Part shown: piece by piece, positions 1-7,524 of the stretch
How the letters are laid out: every line of letters starts with the position of its first letter
How positions within the stretch are numbered: position 1 is the stretch's first letter
Notes under the pieces: generated by a model
What the model was told of the DNA's origin: nothing
The model's database searches: none
The model's input: the letters and a program-made list of their open reading frames with translations, nothing else
Translations under genes and position numbers: made by a program
DNA from: an uncultured Prevotellaceae bacterium
GTDB lineage: Bacteria; Bacteroidota; Bacteroidia; Bacteroidales; Bacteroidaceae
Reading direction: 5' to 3'
Length of the DNA stretch: 42,077 nt
NCBI GenBank assembly: GCA_902768105.1
Contig: CACXJZ010000022.1
Location: 1-42,077 of the forward strand

Positions 1-80
1 TTCAGGACTGTTGCCAACTCGTTAACTTCTTTTACAGTAAGGTTTACCAACTCTTCTGCAATAGCTTTAATATCTGCCAT
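1..80 (-). CDS. rplL: 50S ribosomal protein L7/L12, N-terminal part (runs off the window)
   Basis: Only the first 26 codons are present, because the gene continues past the left edge. The reading from the ATG at 78-80 begins [19 protein letters not shown], the typical Bacteroidetes L7/L12 dimerisation-domain start. It follows rplJ by 40 bases on the same strand, the usual rplJ-rplL order. L7/L12 forms the ribosomal stalk that recruits translation GTPases, anchored by L10. Identity rests on the N-terminus and the neighbour. Confidence 0.93.
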   Translation of the reverse strand, partial: MADIKAIAEELVNLTVKEVNELATVL

Positions 81-120
81 TTTATTTAAAATTTTAATTT
101 GTTTTTAATGTTAATGTTTT

Positions 121-636
121 TTATTTGTTGCGCTCGCCAATAGCGTCGAGCAAACCGTGGATCTTACCACCGGCATTCAGAGCAGAAATAACATTCTTGG
201 CCGGAGACTGCAGCAGAGCCACAACATCGGCAATAAGTTCGTTCTTGCTCTTCAGAGCAGCCAGCTCCTCAAGTCTATCAGCACCTACGAAGATACTCTC
301 TTCAGCATAGGCAGCCTTCAAAGCGGGGATACCCTCTTTTTTATATTCTTTAAGTAGCTTAGCGGGCACGTTAGCCGTCTGGGCAAACATGATTGCAGTA
401 TTACCCTTCAGGCTCTCATACATGGGTTCAAAATCGATCTCAGAAGCCTCGAATGCCTTGTGAAGAAGCGTGTTCTTCACCATTACCAGCTTGATATCGT
501 TCTTGAAGCACTTACGACGGAGGTCACTGGTTTTCTCTGCATTCAGTCCAGTCAGATCGACCAGATAGAAATGAGGATACTCTTTCAGTTTCTCTCCGAG
601 TTCTACGATAATAGTATCTTTTAATTCCTTTTTCAT
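121..636 (-). CDS. rplJ: 50S ribosomal protein L10
   Basis: The 171-residue product is the normal length for bacterial L10, which anchors L7/L12 dimers to the 50S stalk base. The N-terminal domain includes the stretch VDLTGLNAEKTSDLRRK, followed by the conserved KNTLL segment near residue 55. The C-terminal helix that binds L12 follows. It starts only 20 bases after the rplA stop, so there is no room for a separate L10 leader like the one in enterobacteria. It is part of the rplK-rplA-rplJ-rplL run. Confidence 0.97.
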   Translation of the reverse strand: MKKELKDTIIVELGEKLKEYPHFYLVDLTGLNAEKTSDLRRKCFKNDIKLVMVKNTLLHKAFEASEIDFEPMYESLKGNTAIMFAQTANVPAKLLKEYKKEGIPALKAAYAEESIFVGADRLEELAALKSKNELIADVVALLQSPAKNVISALNAGGKIHGLLDAIGERNK

Positions 637-656
637 TTTACTAAACTTTTTACGAG

Positions 657-1349
657 TTATTCAACTGATTTAGGATCCACTTTCACACCAAGACTCATGG
701 TGCTTGAGAGGAAGATACTCTTCATGTATGTACCTTTAGCAGCAGCGGGCTTCAGCTTGATAATGGTCTGGAGGAACTCCTTTGCATTCTCAAAAATCTG
801 CTCGGGGGTGAAAGACACCTTTCCGATAGAAGCATGTACAATACCTGCCTTATCTACTTTAAAGTCAATCTTACCCTGCTTAACTTCCTTCACTGCCTTG
901 GCAACGTCCATAGTAACAGTACCGCTCTTGGGGTTTGGCATCAGACCACGAGGACCGAGTACACGGCCGAGAGGACCAAGCTTACCCATGCAAGAGGGCA
1001 TTGTGATGATTACATCAACATCTGTCCATCCACCCTTGATCTTGTCAATATACTCGTCAAGACCAACATAGTCGGCGCCTGCTTCTTTAGCAGCAGCCTC
1101 CTGATCAGGAGTACAGAGAGCGAGCACGCGTGTTACCTTACCAGTACCATTCGGCAGCGATACGACGCCACGAACCATCTGGTTAGCCTTACGCGGATCA
1201 ACGCCCAAGCGTACATCAATGTCAACAGAAGCATCAAACTTGGTCGTGGTGATTTCCTTAACCAGTTCTGCAGCTTCCTTCAAAGAGTATGCCTTCCCTG
1301 CTTCAACCTTATCAGCTACCAACTTTTGATTTTTTGTCAGTTTACTCAT
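657..1349 (-). CDS. rplA: 50S ribosomal protein L1
   Basis: At 230 residues this is a standard-length L1, the protein of the mobile L1 stalk near the ribosomal E site. Diagnostic segments are the N-terminal MSKLTKNQK start, [14 protein letters not shown] near residue 50, and the signature around residues 120-145 containing [18 protein letters not shown]. It lies 21 bases downstream of rplK and 20 bases upstream of rplJ. In other bacteria L1 represses its own operon by binding the rplK leader, but no clear copy of that site could be confirmed here. Confidence 0.97.
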   Translation of the reverse strand: MSKLTKNQKLVADKVEAGKAYSLKEAAELVKEITTTKFDASVDIDVRLGVDPRKANQMVRGVVSLPNGTGKVTRVLALCTPDQEAAAKEAGADYVGLDEYIDKIKGGWTDVDVIITMPSCMGKLGPLGRVLGPRGLMPNPKSGTVTMDVAKAVKEVKQGKIDFKVDKAGIVHASIGKVSFTPEQIFENAKEFLQTIIKLKPAAAKGTYMKSIFLSSTMSLGVKVDPKSVE

Positions 1350-1370
1350 TTTTCTAATTGAAGTTTAAAT

Positions 1371-1811
1371 TTATTTACCAGGGAAGTCCCCTTTTACAGT
1401 GATACCCATACTTCTTGCAGTACCGGCAATCAGCTTCATAGCAGACTCTACAGTGAAGCAGTTGAGATCAGCCATCTTATCCTCAGCGATAGCACGTACC
1501 TGATCCCAGGTTACACTAGCCACCTTCTTACGGTTAGGCTGTGCAGAACCACTCTGCAACTTTGCGGCCTCCTTCAGCTGAACAGCTGCGGGAGGAGTCT
1601 TGATAATAAAACTGAATGACTTGTCTGCATAGTACGTGATAACGACAGGAAGTATCTTACCTGCCTTATCCTGGGTTCTGGCGTTGAACTCTTTGCAGAA
1701 TCCCATAATATTAATACCCTTCGAACCCAGAGCAGGTCCAACGGGGGGTGAGGGATTCGCAGCGCCACCTTTAATCTGTAATTTGATTAATCCAGCAACT
1801 TCTTTAGCCAT
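1371..1811 (-). CDS. rplK: 50S ribosomal protein L11
   Basis: The 146-residue product has the L11 landmarks: the proline-rich motif with [16 protein letters not shown] near residue 20, and the C-terminal RNA-binding domain ending in [16 protein letters not shown]11 binds the GTPase-associated centre of 23S rRNA. It is preceded by 110 untranslated bases after nusG, the longest gap within this otherwise tightly packed ribosomal run, and followed closely by rplA. Confidence 0.97.
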   Translation of the reverse strand: MAKEVAGLIKLQIKGGAANPSPPVGPALGSKGINIMGFCKEFNARTQDKAGKILPVVITYYADKSFSFIIKTPPAAVQLKEAAKLQSGSAQPNRKKVASVTWDQVRAIAEDKMADLNCFTVESAMKLIAGTARSMGITVKGDFPGK

Positions 1812-1921
1812 TTCTGTTTATAATTTATTTTGATTTATATAAGCCGCCGGAGTGGAAGCCTCCTTTGACCGTATATATAGAAAAGACGTATCGTAACAAT
1901 CTACGCCTTGTTCCTTCTTTC
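1812..1921 (-). promoter_or_regulatory. nusG-rplK intercistronic leader, possible control site
   Basis: This is the only long gap (110 bases) inside the nusG-rplK-rplA-rplJ run, where other gaps are about 20 bases. Read on the minus strand it carries a GC-rich patch, AAAGGAGGCTTCCACTCCGG, with a short GGAG/CTCC stem, set in AT-rich sequence. I saw no TAnnTTTG promoter box. In other bacteria the rplK leader binds L1 for feedback control. That role here is a guess from position only. Confidence 0.3.
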
Positions 1922-2467
1922 TTATTCTTTCTCTACCTGTGAATATGCTAATTCCAATGGGGTCTTACGTCCGAAAATCTTAACCATCACCTTCAGCTTA
2001 TGCTTCTCAGCATTCACCTCTTCGATGACACCGCTAAAACCACTGAACGGACCTTCCGTCACCTTCACCGTTTCATCAACGCTGAACGGTATAGCCATCT
2101 CTGCAGTCTCAACGGCCGACTCTTCAGCATTACCTAAAATACGATTAACCTCCGACTGGCGAACGGGCGTAGGATTGTCAAGTCCACCCAAGAAGCCAAG
2201 AACGTTAGGCATAAAACGCAGGTCATGAGCAACCTCACCTTGAAGGTTAGCTTCAACCAATACATATCCAGGCAGATAAAGACGCTCCTTGATAACACGC
2301 TTACCATTGCGCATCATGGCATACTTCTCTGTAGGCAGGATGACCTGTCCCACATTCGCAGCCAGAACGGGGTGATGCTTCATGGCAGCCTCCAGGTATT
2401 CTTTTACCTTAGCTTCTTTGCCACTAACAGCACGCAATACATACCATTTCTTCTCTGTCTCAGCCAT
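1922..2467 (-). CDS. nusG: Transcription termination/antitermination factor NusG
   Basis: The 181-residue protein has the NGN domain at its N-terminus (KKWYVLRAVSGKEAKVKEYL) and a C-terminal KOW domain with VTEGPFSGFSGVIEEVN at about residues 134-150. NusG binds the clamp of RNA polymerase and links it to Rho or to ribosomal protein S10. It starts five bases after the secE stop and precedes rplK, the canonical secE-nusG-rplK order. Length and domain order are normal for Bacteroidetes. Confidence 0.97.
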   Translation of the reverse strand: MAETEKKWYVLRAVSGKEAKVKEYLEAAMKHHPVLAANVGQVILPTEKYAMMRNGKRVIKERLYLPGYVLVEANLQGEVAHDLRFMPNVLGFLGGLDNPTPVRQSEVNRILGNAEESAVETAEMAIPFSVDETVKVTEGPFSGFSGVIEEVNAEKHKLKVMVKIFGRKTPLELAYSQVEKE

Positions 2468-2472
2468 ATTGA

Positions 2473-2667
2473 TTAGATGGTCGGATAAATCTGCGTCATC
2501 ACAAACTTAAAGGCCACATCCATCACCCACACTACAAGTGCAATAACAAGAGAGGCGGATAACACTACCACTGCACTGTGCGTAAGCTCTTTCCATGTCG
2601 GCCATGTCGTCTTGTGAGCAAGCTCATCATAACAAGCCTTGCAATAATCTACAATCTTCTTAAACAT
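2473..2667 (-). CDS. secE: Preprotein translocase subunit SecE
   Basis: A 64-residue protein with a short cytoplasmic amphipathic part, including the conserved ELAHKTTWPTWKEL segment, and one transmembrane helix (roughly residues 32-52). This is the minimal single-span SecE of most bacteria, a core part of SecYEG. The start at MFKKIVDYCK is preferred. The in-frame ATG seven codons upstream would run into the 3' end of tRNA-Trp. It sits between tRNA-Trp and nusG. Confidence 0.95.
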   Translation of the reverse strand: MFKKIVDYCKACYDELAHKTTWPTWKELTHSAVVVLSASLVIALVVWVMDVAFKFVMTQIYPTI

Positions 2668-2685
2668 ATCTTTTCTCTTTCTTAG

Positions 2686-2758
2686 CACGGGAAGGAGGAC
2701 TCGAACCCACGACCCTCGGTTTTGGAGACCGATGCTCTACCAACTGAGCTATTCCCGT
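2686..2758 (-). tRNA. tRNA-Trp (CCA anticodon)
   Basis: Read on the minus strand, a 73-nt cloverleaf starts ACGGGAA and ends TTCCCGT plus discriminator G. The seven-base loop CTCCAAA between stems TCGGT and ACCGA gives anticodon CCA. The T-arm has GGTTCGAGTCC. No CCA tail is encoded. It lies between tuf and secE, the usual Bacteroidetes position. Confidence 0.97.
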
Positions 2759-2786
2759 AAGTAAGCCCCCGCCCATAAGCGGGATT

Positions 2787-2821
2787 TCCTAGGTTCTCCT
2801 AAGATGTCCTAGGTTCTAGGA
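2787..2821. repeat. Ten-base tandem repeat between tuf and tRNA-Trp
   Basis: Three ten-base units run head to tail at 2787-2816: TCCTAGGTTC, TCCTAAGATG, TCCTAGGTTC. The third continues to TAGGA, so TCCTAG and CTAGGA can also pair as a six-base hairpin (2807-2821) three bases from the tuf stop codon. A separate CCCGC/GCGGG hairpin lies at 2768-2783. Together they fill the tuf/tRNA-Trp spacer and might take part in processing or partial termination. Confidence 0.6.
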
Positions 2822-2823
2822 TA

Positions 2824-4008
2824 TTAATCCTCGTAAACCTCAGTGATCTGACCAGAACCAACGGTGCGGCCGCCTTCACGGATAGCGAAACGCAGACCCT
2901 GGTTCAGAGCAACAGCATAAATCAGCTCAACAGTGATCTCAACATTATCACCAGGCATTACCATCTCAACACCTGCGGGCAGAGTAATCTCACCCGTGCA
3001 GTCCATGGTGCGGAGGTAGAACTGGGGACGATACTTATTTCCGAACGGAGTGTGACGACCACCCTCTTCCTTCTTCAGGACATAGATAGAAGCCTTGAAC
3101 TTCTTGAAGGGCTTAATCTGCCCCGGATGGCAGAGTACCATACCGCGCTTAATCTCGTTCTTGTCGATACCACGGAGCAGCAGACCTACATTATCACCAG
3201 CCTGACCCTCGTCAAGAATCTTGCGGAACATCTCAACGCCAGTAACAACTGACTTCTTGTCCTCACCAAGTCCGAGCAGCTCAACCTCATCACCAACGTG
3301 GATGACACCAGTCTCGATACGACCAGTAGCAACAGTACCACGACCTGTGATTGAGAACACGTCCTCAACAGGCATCAGGAAGGGCTTGTCAGTTGCACGA
3401 GGAGGCTCCTGAATCCATGTATCACAAGTATTCATCAGCTCCATTACCTTCTCTTCCCACTTAGCAACACCATTCAGTGCACCGAGGGCAGAACCACGGA
3501 TAATAGGAGTATCATCTTCGAACTCATACTGAGAGAGTATCTCCTGAACCTCCATCTCAACGAGCTCCAGCATCTCCTCATCCTCAACCATATCGCACTT
3601 GTTCAGGAATACAACCAGACGGGGAACGTTCACCTGACGAGCGAGCAGAACGTGCTCACGGGTCTGGGGCATAGGACCGTCAGTAGCAGCAACAACAAGG
3701 ATAGCACCGTCCATCTGAGCAGCACCAGTTACCATGTTCTTCACATAGTCGGCGTGTCCCGGGCAGTCAACGTGAGCATAGTGACGGATAGCAGTCTCAT
3801 ACTCAACGTGAGCGGTGTTAATAGTGATACCGCGCTCCTTCTCTTCGGGAGCGTTGTCAATCTGGTCGAAAGACTTAACCTCAGAAAGACCCTGCTTAGC
3901 CAGTACGGTGGTGATAGCAGCAGTCAGAGTAGTCTTACCATGGTCAACGTGACCAATTGTACCAATGTTTACGTGCGGTTTGGTGCGCACAAATTGTTCT
4001 TTAGCCAT
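2824..4008 (-). CDS. tuf: Elongation factor Tu
   Basis: The 394-residue translation GTPase carries aminoacyl-tRNA to the ribosomal A site. G1 is GHVDHGKTT at about residues 19-27. Switch I has [14 protein letters not shown]3 is DCPGHADY near residue 81, and G4 is NKCD near residue 136. Domains 2 and 3 end with the usual [16 protein letters not shown]-type tail. It lies downstream of four tRNA genes and upstream of tRNA-Trp and secE. No TAnnTTTG promoter is evident just before it, so it is probably transcribed from the promoter at 4529-4560. Confidence 0.98.
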   Translation of the reverse strand: MAKEQFVRTKPHVNIGTIGHVDHGKTTLTAAITTVLAKQGLSEVKSFDQIDNAPEEKERGITINTAHVEYETAIRHYAHVDCPGHADYVKNMVTGAAQMDGAILVVAATDGPMPQTREHVLLARQVNVPRLVVFLNKCDMVEDEEMLELVEMEVQEILSQYEFEDDTPIIRGSALGALNGVAKWEEKVMELMNTCDTWIQEPPRATDKPFLMPVEDVFSITGRGTVATGRIETGVIHVGDEVELLGLGEDKKSVVTGVEMFRKILDEGQAGDNVGLLLRGIDKNEIKRGMVLCHPGQIKPFKKFKASIYVLKKEEGGRHTPFGNKYRPQFYLRTMDCTGEITLPAGVEMVMPGDNVEITVELIYAVALNQGLRFAIREGGRTVGSGQITEVYED

Positions 4009-4076
4009 AGCTTTACTTGAATTATTTATTTAATGAATTGTCAAAAATCGACGTTGTATTCTTTGCTTCCTTTTTG

Positions 4077-4148
<72 letters not shown>

Positions 4149-4156
4149 GAGCCTTG

Positions 4157-4229
4157 AGCGGAAAACGGGGCTCAAACCCGCGACCCCCAGCTTGGAAGGC
4201 TAGTGCTCTATCAACTGAGCTATTTCCGC
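4157..4229 (-). tRNA. tRNA-Gly (TCC anticodon)
   Basis: A 73-nt cloverleaf on the minus strand with acceptor GCGGAAA pairing TTTCCGC. The loop CTTCCAA between CTAGC and GCTGG gives anticodon TCC. It lies eight bases from tRNA-Thr(GGT), consistent with one polycistronic precursor. Confidence 0.95.
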
Positions 4230-4248
4230 AGACTTCCTTTTATGGAAG

Positions 4249-4331
4249 TGGGTGGTGATGGATTCGAACCACCGAAGGTAAAAACCAGCAGATTTACAGT
4301 CTGCCCCATTTGGCCACTCTGGTAACCACCC
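4249..4331 (-). tRNA. tRNA-Tyr (GTA anticodon)
   Basis: An 83-nt class II tRNA with a long variable arm on the minus strand. The acceptor GGGTGGT pairs with ACCACCC and the discriminator is A. The loop CTGTAAA between GCAGA and TCTGC gives anticodon GTA. The extended variable arm is typical of bacterial tRNA-Tyr. Confidence 0.96.
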
Positions 4332-4341
4332 TTATGCTTAA

Positions 4342-4396
4342 CCTCTTGCCTTCGCAAAGTAAGTACGAATTGACTTCGTCTATCCTCTTGCCTTCG
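4342..4396. repeat. Short direct repeat in the tRNA-Tyr/tRNA-Thr spacer
   Basis: The 13-base string CCTCTTGCCTTCG occurs at 4342-4354 and again at 4384-4396, 42 bases apart. The second copy abuts tRNA-Thr(TGT), whose 3' end itself reads CCTCTTG on the plus strand. The spacer may therefore be a degraded partial tRNA duplication. Confidence 0.45.
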
Positions 4397-4400
4397 TCAG

Positions 4401-4474
4401 AGCCTCTTGTCGGATTCGAACCAACGACCCCGAGATTACAAATCACGTGCTCTGGCCAACTGAGCTAAAGAGGC
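4401..4474 (-). tRNA. tRNA-Thr (TGT anticodon)
   Basis: A 74-nt cloverleaf on the minus strand with acceptor GCCTCTT pairing AAGAGGC. The loop TTTGTAA gives anticodon TGT. The anticodon stem CGTGA/TCTCG contains one T-T mismatch. It is the first tRNA after the promoter at 4529-4560, and its 5' end follows a strong leader hairpin. Confidence 0.94.
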
Positions 4475-4480
4475 ATTTAA

Positions 4481-4529
4481 GCATCCGCTCCCCGACGTTT
4501 GGAGTCTATAATTGTCGGAAAGCGGATGC
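4481..4529 (-). promoter_or_regulatory. Strong 5' leader hairpin before the tRNA-tuf transcript
   Basis: GCATCCGCT at 4481-4489 is matched perfectly by AGCGGATGC at 4521-4529. An inner CCGAC/GTCGG stem encloses a 17-base loop. The hairpin lies between the -7 box and tRNA-Thr(TGT). The RNA would therefore begin with or next to a stem of about 14 pairs, interrupted by one small internal loop. A role in transcript protection or RNase P leader processing is inferred. Confidence 0.6.
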
Positions 4530-4560
4530 AAAGGTAGGCATTATTTTTTAAATACCAAAA
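4529..4560 (-). promoter_or_regulatory. Promoter for the tRNA-tuf-secE-nusG-rpl transcript
   Basis: On the minus strand TTTTG at 4556-4560 is followed after 19 bases by TACCTTTG at 4529-4536, a near-ideal Bacteroidetes sigma-ABfr promoter. It lies between hpf and the first tRNA. The predicted start falls near 4522, at the base of the leader hairpin. Confidence 0.8.
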
Positions 4561-4576
4561 CTTTTCGGCATTTTTT

Positions 4577-4876
4577 TTACCTGTTACGCAATTTTTCCTT
4601 GAATTTCTGCAATTGCACCTTCATGGAATCCACGCAAAGATCTGTACTTTCTTCAAAAGTATCACTCACTTTTTCCACGAAGAACTTGTTGCCCGGTACG
4701 TTTACCGTCAAGCTTACCTGCTTGTTCTGGGCAGTGGCCGGCTTTACCACCTTGCACTGCACCTCCACAGACTTAATGTCTTCAAATGACTTTTCCAACT
4801 TGGCGACCTTCTTGTCGATGAACGCCTGTAACTTCTCGGTAGCATCGAAGTGAATCGATTGAATCTTAATTTCCAT
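4577..4876 (-). CDS. hpf: Ribosome hibernation promoting factor (short HPF/RaiA family)
   Basis: The 99-residue protein matches short HPF/YfiA in length and in its start MEIKIQSIHFDATEKLQAFI. The fold is beta-alpha-beta-beta-beta-alpha, and a basic C-terminal helix ends in KEKLRNR. Members bind the decoding centre of idle 30S subunits. The long-HPF dimerisation domain is absent. It follows xerC by 29 bases on the same strand in an rpsU-xerC-hpf order. Family identity is firm; whether it drives 100S formation cannot be told from sequence. Confidence 0.9.
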   Translation of the reverse strand: MEIKIQSIHFDATEKLQAFIDKKVAKLEKSFEDIKSVEVQCKVVKPATAQNKQVSLTVNVPGNKFFVEKVSDTFEESTDLCVDSMKVQLQKFKEKLRNR

Positions 4877-4905
4877 AGTTACCTCCTATTTTTAAGTTAA
4901 AGGTT

Positions 4906-5793
4906 TTACGCCCTTGGATGGGCTTTCTTATATATTTGTTTCAGTTGTTCAAATGTCGTATGCGTATAAATCTCTGTTGTCGCAATACTTTCATGTCCCA
5001 ATAGCCTTCTCACGCTTTCGAGTCCAGCACCATTATTCAGCATAGCTGTCGCAAACGAGTGACGCAGCACATGTGGCGAACGTTTCTTCATCGTCGAAAC
5101 CAGCCCGAGGTTCTCACGCACGATACTGGTTACCAGCGTACGACTTATCCTCTTACCCTTGTCACTGACAAAAAGAGCAGTACTCTCACGCCCCACTAGT
5201 TTTTCGTTACGCAGTGCAACATAGTCGCGCAATACCGTCTCAAGTTCCTCGCCAAACGGGACAATGCGCTGTTTGTTACGCTTGCCCGCCACCCTTACCT
5301 GACGCAGAACGAAATCGATATCCCCGTCGTTTAACCCTATCAACTCTGCCCGACGAATACCTGTTTCGTAGAACATATATAATATGGTACGCGCGCGCAT
5401 ATCTTTAAAACTATCCCCGTCCCACTCCTTCTCGTCCAGCAGTTTGTCCATCTCGTTCTCGCGCACAAAATAGGGCAACGGCTTCTGCTTCTTCGGACCT
5501 CTAATTACATGCGACGGGTCCTTTTCGACAAGTTTCCGCGACAAGACAAAACGATAAAACGAACGCACGGCACTCAAACAGTTATTCACCGTTGATGCCA
5601 TGGCGCCGTTATCCATCATACTCTCCATCCAGTCACGGATAATGTCCGAGTCTATCGACTCCCACGAGAGCTGACTATCCTTATTTTCGAAGTACGCTTC
5701 GAACGTCCTGAGGACCTTCTCGTAGCGTTGCACCGTGAGTTCGGAACGATTCCGCTCATAGCGCATGTAGTTCAAAAATTGTTCTACCATCAT
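4906..5793 (-). CDS. xerC: Tyrosine recombinase XerC/XerD family
   Basis: The 295-residue protein has an N-terminal SAM-like core-binding domain (residues 1-95) and a C-terminal catalytic domain. Visible catalytic residues are Arg147 in ETGIRRAEL, Lys171, the HVLRH box with His241 and Arg244, His267 in LLGHESI, and the nucleophile Tyr276 in TEIYTHTT. Xer enzymes resolve chromosome dimers at dif. It sits between rpsU and hpf as a housekeeping gene with no attachment site or cargo nearby, so an integrase role is unlikely. XerC and XerD cannot be told apart with certainty here. Confidence 0.88.
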   Translation of the reverse strand: MMVEQFLNYMRYERNRSELTVQRYEKVLRTFEAYFENKDSQLSWESIDSDIIRDWMESMMDNGAMASTVNNCLSAVRSFYRFVLSRKLVEKDPSHVIRGPKKQKPLPYFVRENEMDKLLDEKEWDGDSFKDMRARTILYMFYETGIRRAELIGLNDGDIDFVLRQVRVAGKRNKQRIVPFGEELETVLRDYVALRNEKLVGRESTALFVSDKGKRISRTLVTSIVRENLGLVSTMKKRSPHVLRHSFATAMLNNGAGLESVRRLLGHESIATTEIYTHTTFEQLKQIYKKAHPRA

Positions 5794-5873
5794 TGTCGCG
5801 CACCATTAGGTGACTATTTCGGCAACGAATTTACGCAATTTTCTTGAAACTACCAAATTTTCGGGAAACTTTT

Positions 5874-6065
5874 TTACTCCTCGACTGTTCTCAGCTTCTG
5901 TACGTAAATAGCGTGTTCCATCTTAAGGCGCTTCAGTACAGACGGCTTGTCGAACTGCTGACGACGGCGGAGTTCCTTTACAACACCCGTCTTTTCAAAC
6001 TTTCTCTTAAACTTCTTGAGAGCCCTTTCGATGTTCTCGCCTTCCTTTACTGGTACAATAATCAT
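5874..6065 (-). CDS. rpsU: 30S ribosomal protein S21
   Basis: The start MIIVPVKEGENIERALKKFK and 63-residue length are those of S21, which binds the 30S platform near the anti-Shine-Dalgarno end of 16S rRNA. The ATG at 6063-6065 is chosen because the in-frame upstream extension would cross the promoter. It is the first gene of the rpsU-xerC-hpf group, 80 bases before xerC. Confidence 0.96.
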   Translation of the reverse strand: MIIVPVKEGENIERALKKFKRKFEKTGVVKELRRRQQFDKPSVLKRLKMEHAIYVQKLRTVEE

Positions 6066-6133
6066 TGTCTTTTTCTTTATATTTTTTATGTTAAACTTAT
6101 AGTTCTTGGCACAGGTGCCACAAAATGCGGGTG

Positions 6134-6165
6134 CAAAGGTACAACAATTTGACCAAATGACCAAG
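6134..6165 (-). promoter_or_regulatory. rpsU promoter
   Basis: On the minus strand TTGG at 6161-6164 is followed after 19 bases by TACCTTTG (6134-6141). This predicts a leader of about 60 bases before the rpsU ATG. The element lies directly beyond the DUF58 stop codon at 6193. Confidence 0.78.
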
Positions 6166-6192
6166 TTTTTAACCAAATATTTCAAAAAAAAC

Positions 6193-7524
6193 TTATATCT
6201 GCTGCCGCTGCTTCATTTCCAGATAGCGGTTAATAACGTTCACACTGAGGTTATCGGGAGTTGTAAGTAGCGACAGGATACCATGCTGGCGCAGGGTCGT
6301 GACAATGAGTCGTTGCTCGTAGGCAAAGCGGTCAGCCATCACACGACAATAGTATTCCTCGGTTGATGGGCGACGGGTGTTGGGCGATGAGTAATGAGTA
6401 GAGATATACTCCTTTAGTTCTACATCCTCGAAAAAGACAACCAGCAGACGGTGGCGCGAATTAAGCTGCTGAAAGTAAGGCAGCTGTCGTTGCAGGCTGA
6501 CCAAGCCGGTAAAGTTCGTATAGAGCACGATGAGCGAACGCTTGCTGACATGCTTGTTCAGATTGGCGACAAGGGCTGCATAATCCGTTTCTCCAAACTC
6601 CGTCTGCTGGGCATAGAGCGACTCCATCAGCACCTGCATGTGACCAGGCCGACGTGAAGCAGGCACAAAGGAATCGAAGTCACTGCTGAAAGTTGCCAGA
6701 CCAGCACGATCTTCCTTATACATAGCCACATACGACAGAACCAAGGAGGCATTGATGCTATAGTCGAGCAACGTCATCCCACCAAATGCCTGCTGCATAA
6801 CGCGCCCCTTGTCTATGACACTGTATATCTGCTGTGAGCGTTCATCCTGATAGACGTTCACCATGAGTTTCGAACGGCGTGCCGAGGCTTTCCAGTTGAT
6901 GGTCCGGAAGTCGTCTCCAGCCACGTAATCCTTGATTTGTTCGAAGTCTGTGTGATGTCCCACCTTACGAATACGCTTGATACCTATCTCCGTAAGATTG
7001 TTCGAGATGGCCAGCAGCTCGTATTGGTGCAACATAAGGAACGAGGGATAGACCTTCACGTCCTGTGCCTCCCCACACGTATAACGGCGTTGCACAAGTC
7101 CTAATGGTGACACAGCAAACACACGTATCTGTCCAAAGCCATAGACACCGCGACGCGTTGGTCGCAGGGTATAGCGGATGGTCTTGGAGCCCTCCTTGTC
7201 TATCTGTGCACGGAAGCAGATGTCACGACGCTGGAAAATGAAAGGAATCTCGTCAAACACTTCCACACTGATAGGAAAGCGGTAGTTACTCTCTACTCTG
7301 ACACGTACCACGTTCTCGTCACCATTCGAGAAACGGTCAGACAACTGCCGGAAGGCTTGCACACCACGTCGTCGCCACAATAGCACCACGTCAGCAATAA
7401 CTACCAATACAAACAGCAACAGCAGCAACCGTCCAACGAAAAACATCGGACTCCACAGGTAGCCGCTGGCCAGAACCAGCACAACGACACTCAGGGCAAT
7501 ATAGAATCTACGCGCTAAAAACAC
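6193..7524 (-). CDS. DUF58 domain protein (vWA-like, MoxR partner)
   Basis: The 443-residue protein starts with two membrane helices (about residues 7-50). The DUF58 core carries the family signature around GDDFRTINWKASARRSKLM near residue 218, followed by YSVIDKGRVM, an altered MIDAS-like stretch. DUF58 proteins pair with MoxR AAA+ ATPases, probably as envelope quality-control or assembly partners. The start is GTG, directly after the TAA of the MoxR gene, so translation is probably coupled. It is the last gene of a six-gene operon and its exact substrate is unknown. Confidence 0.88.
   Translation of the reverse strand: MFLARRFYIALSVVVLVLASGYLWSPMFFVGRLLLLLFVLVVIADVVLLWRRRGVQAFRQLSDRFSNGDENVVRVRVESNYRFPISVEVFDEIPFIFQRRDICFRAQIDKEGSKTIRYTLRPTRRGVYGFGQIRVFAVSPLGLVQRRYTCGEAQDVKVYPSFLMLHQYELLAISNNLTEIGIKRIRKVGHHTDFEQIKDYVAGDDFRTINWKASARRSKLMVNVYQDERSQQIYSVIDKGRVMQQAFGGMTLLDYSINASLVLSYVAMYKEDRAGLATFSSDFDSFVPASRRPGHMQVLMESLYAQQTEFGETDYAALVANLNKHVSKRSLIVLYTNFTGLVSLQRQLPYFQQLNSRHRLLVVFFEDVELKEYISTHYSSPNTRRPSTEEYYCRVMADRFAYEQRLIVTTLRQHGILSLLTTPDNLSVNVINRYLEMKQRQQI

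Noticed and set aside
637-656. L10 autoregulatory leader before rplJ
   Set aside because: Only 20 bases separate rplA and rplJ, too short for the known leader structure.
2668-2688. Longer secE start including seven extra codons
   Set aside because: The extension would overlap the 3' end of tRNA-Trp; SecE families begin near MFKKIV.
4906-5793. Tyrosine recombinase as sign of an integrated element next to tRNA genes
   Set aside because: It sits in the rpsU-hpf group typical of Bacteroidetes, the tRNAs are intact, and no attachment repeats, cargo or composition change is seen.
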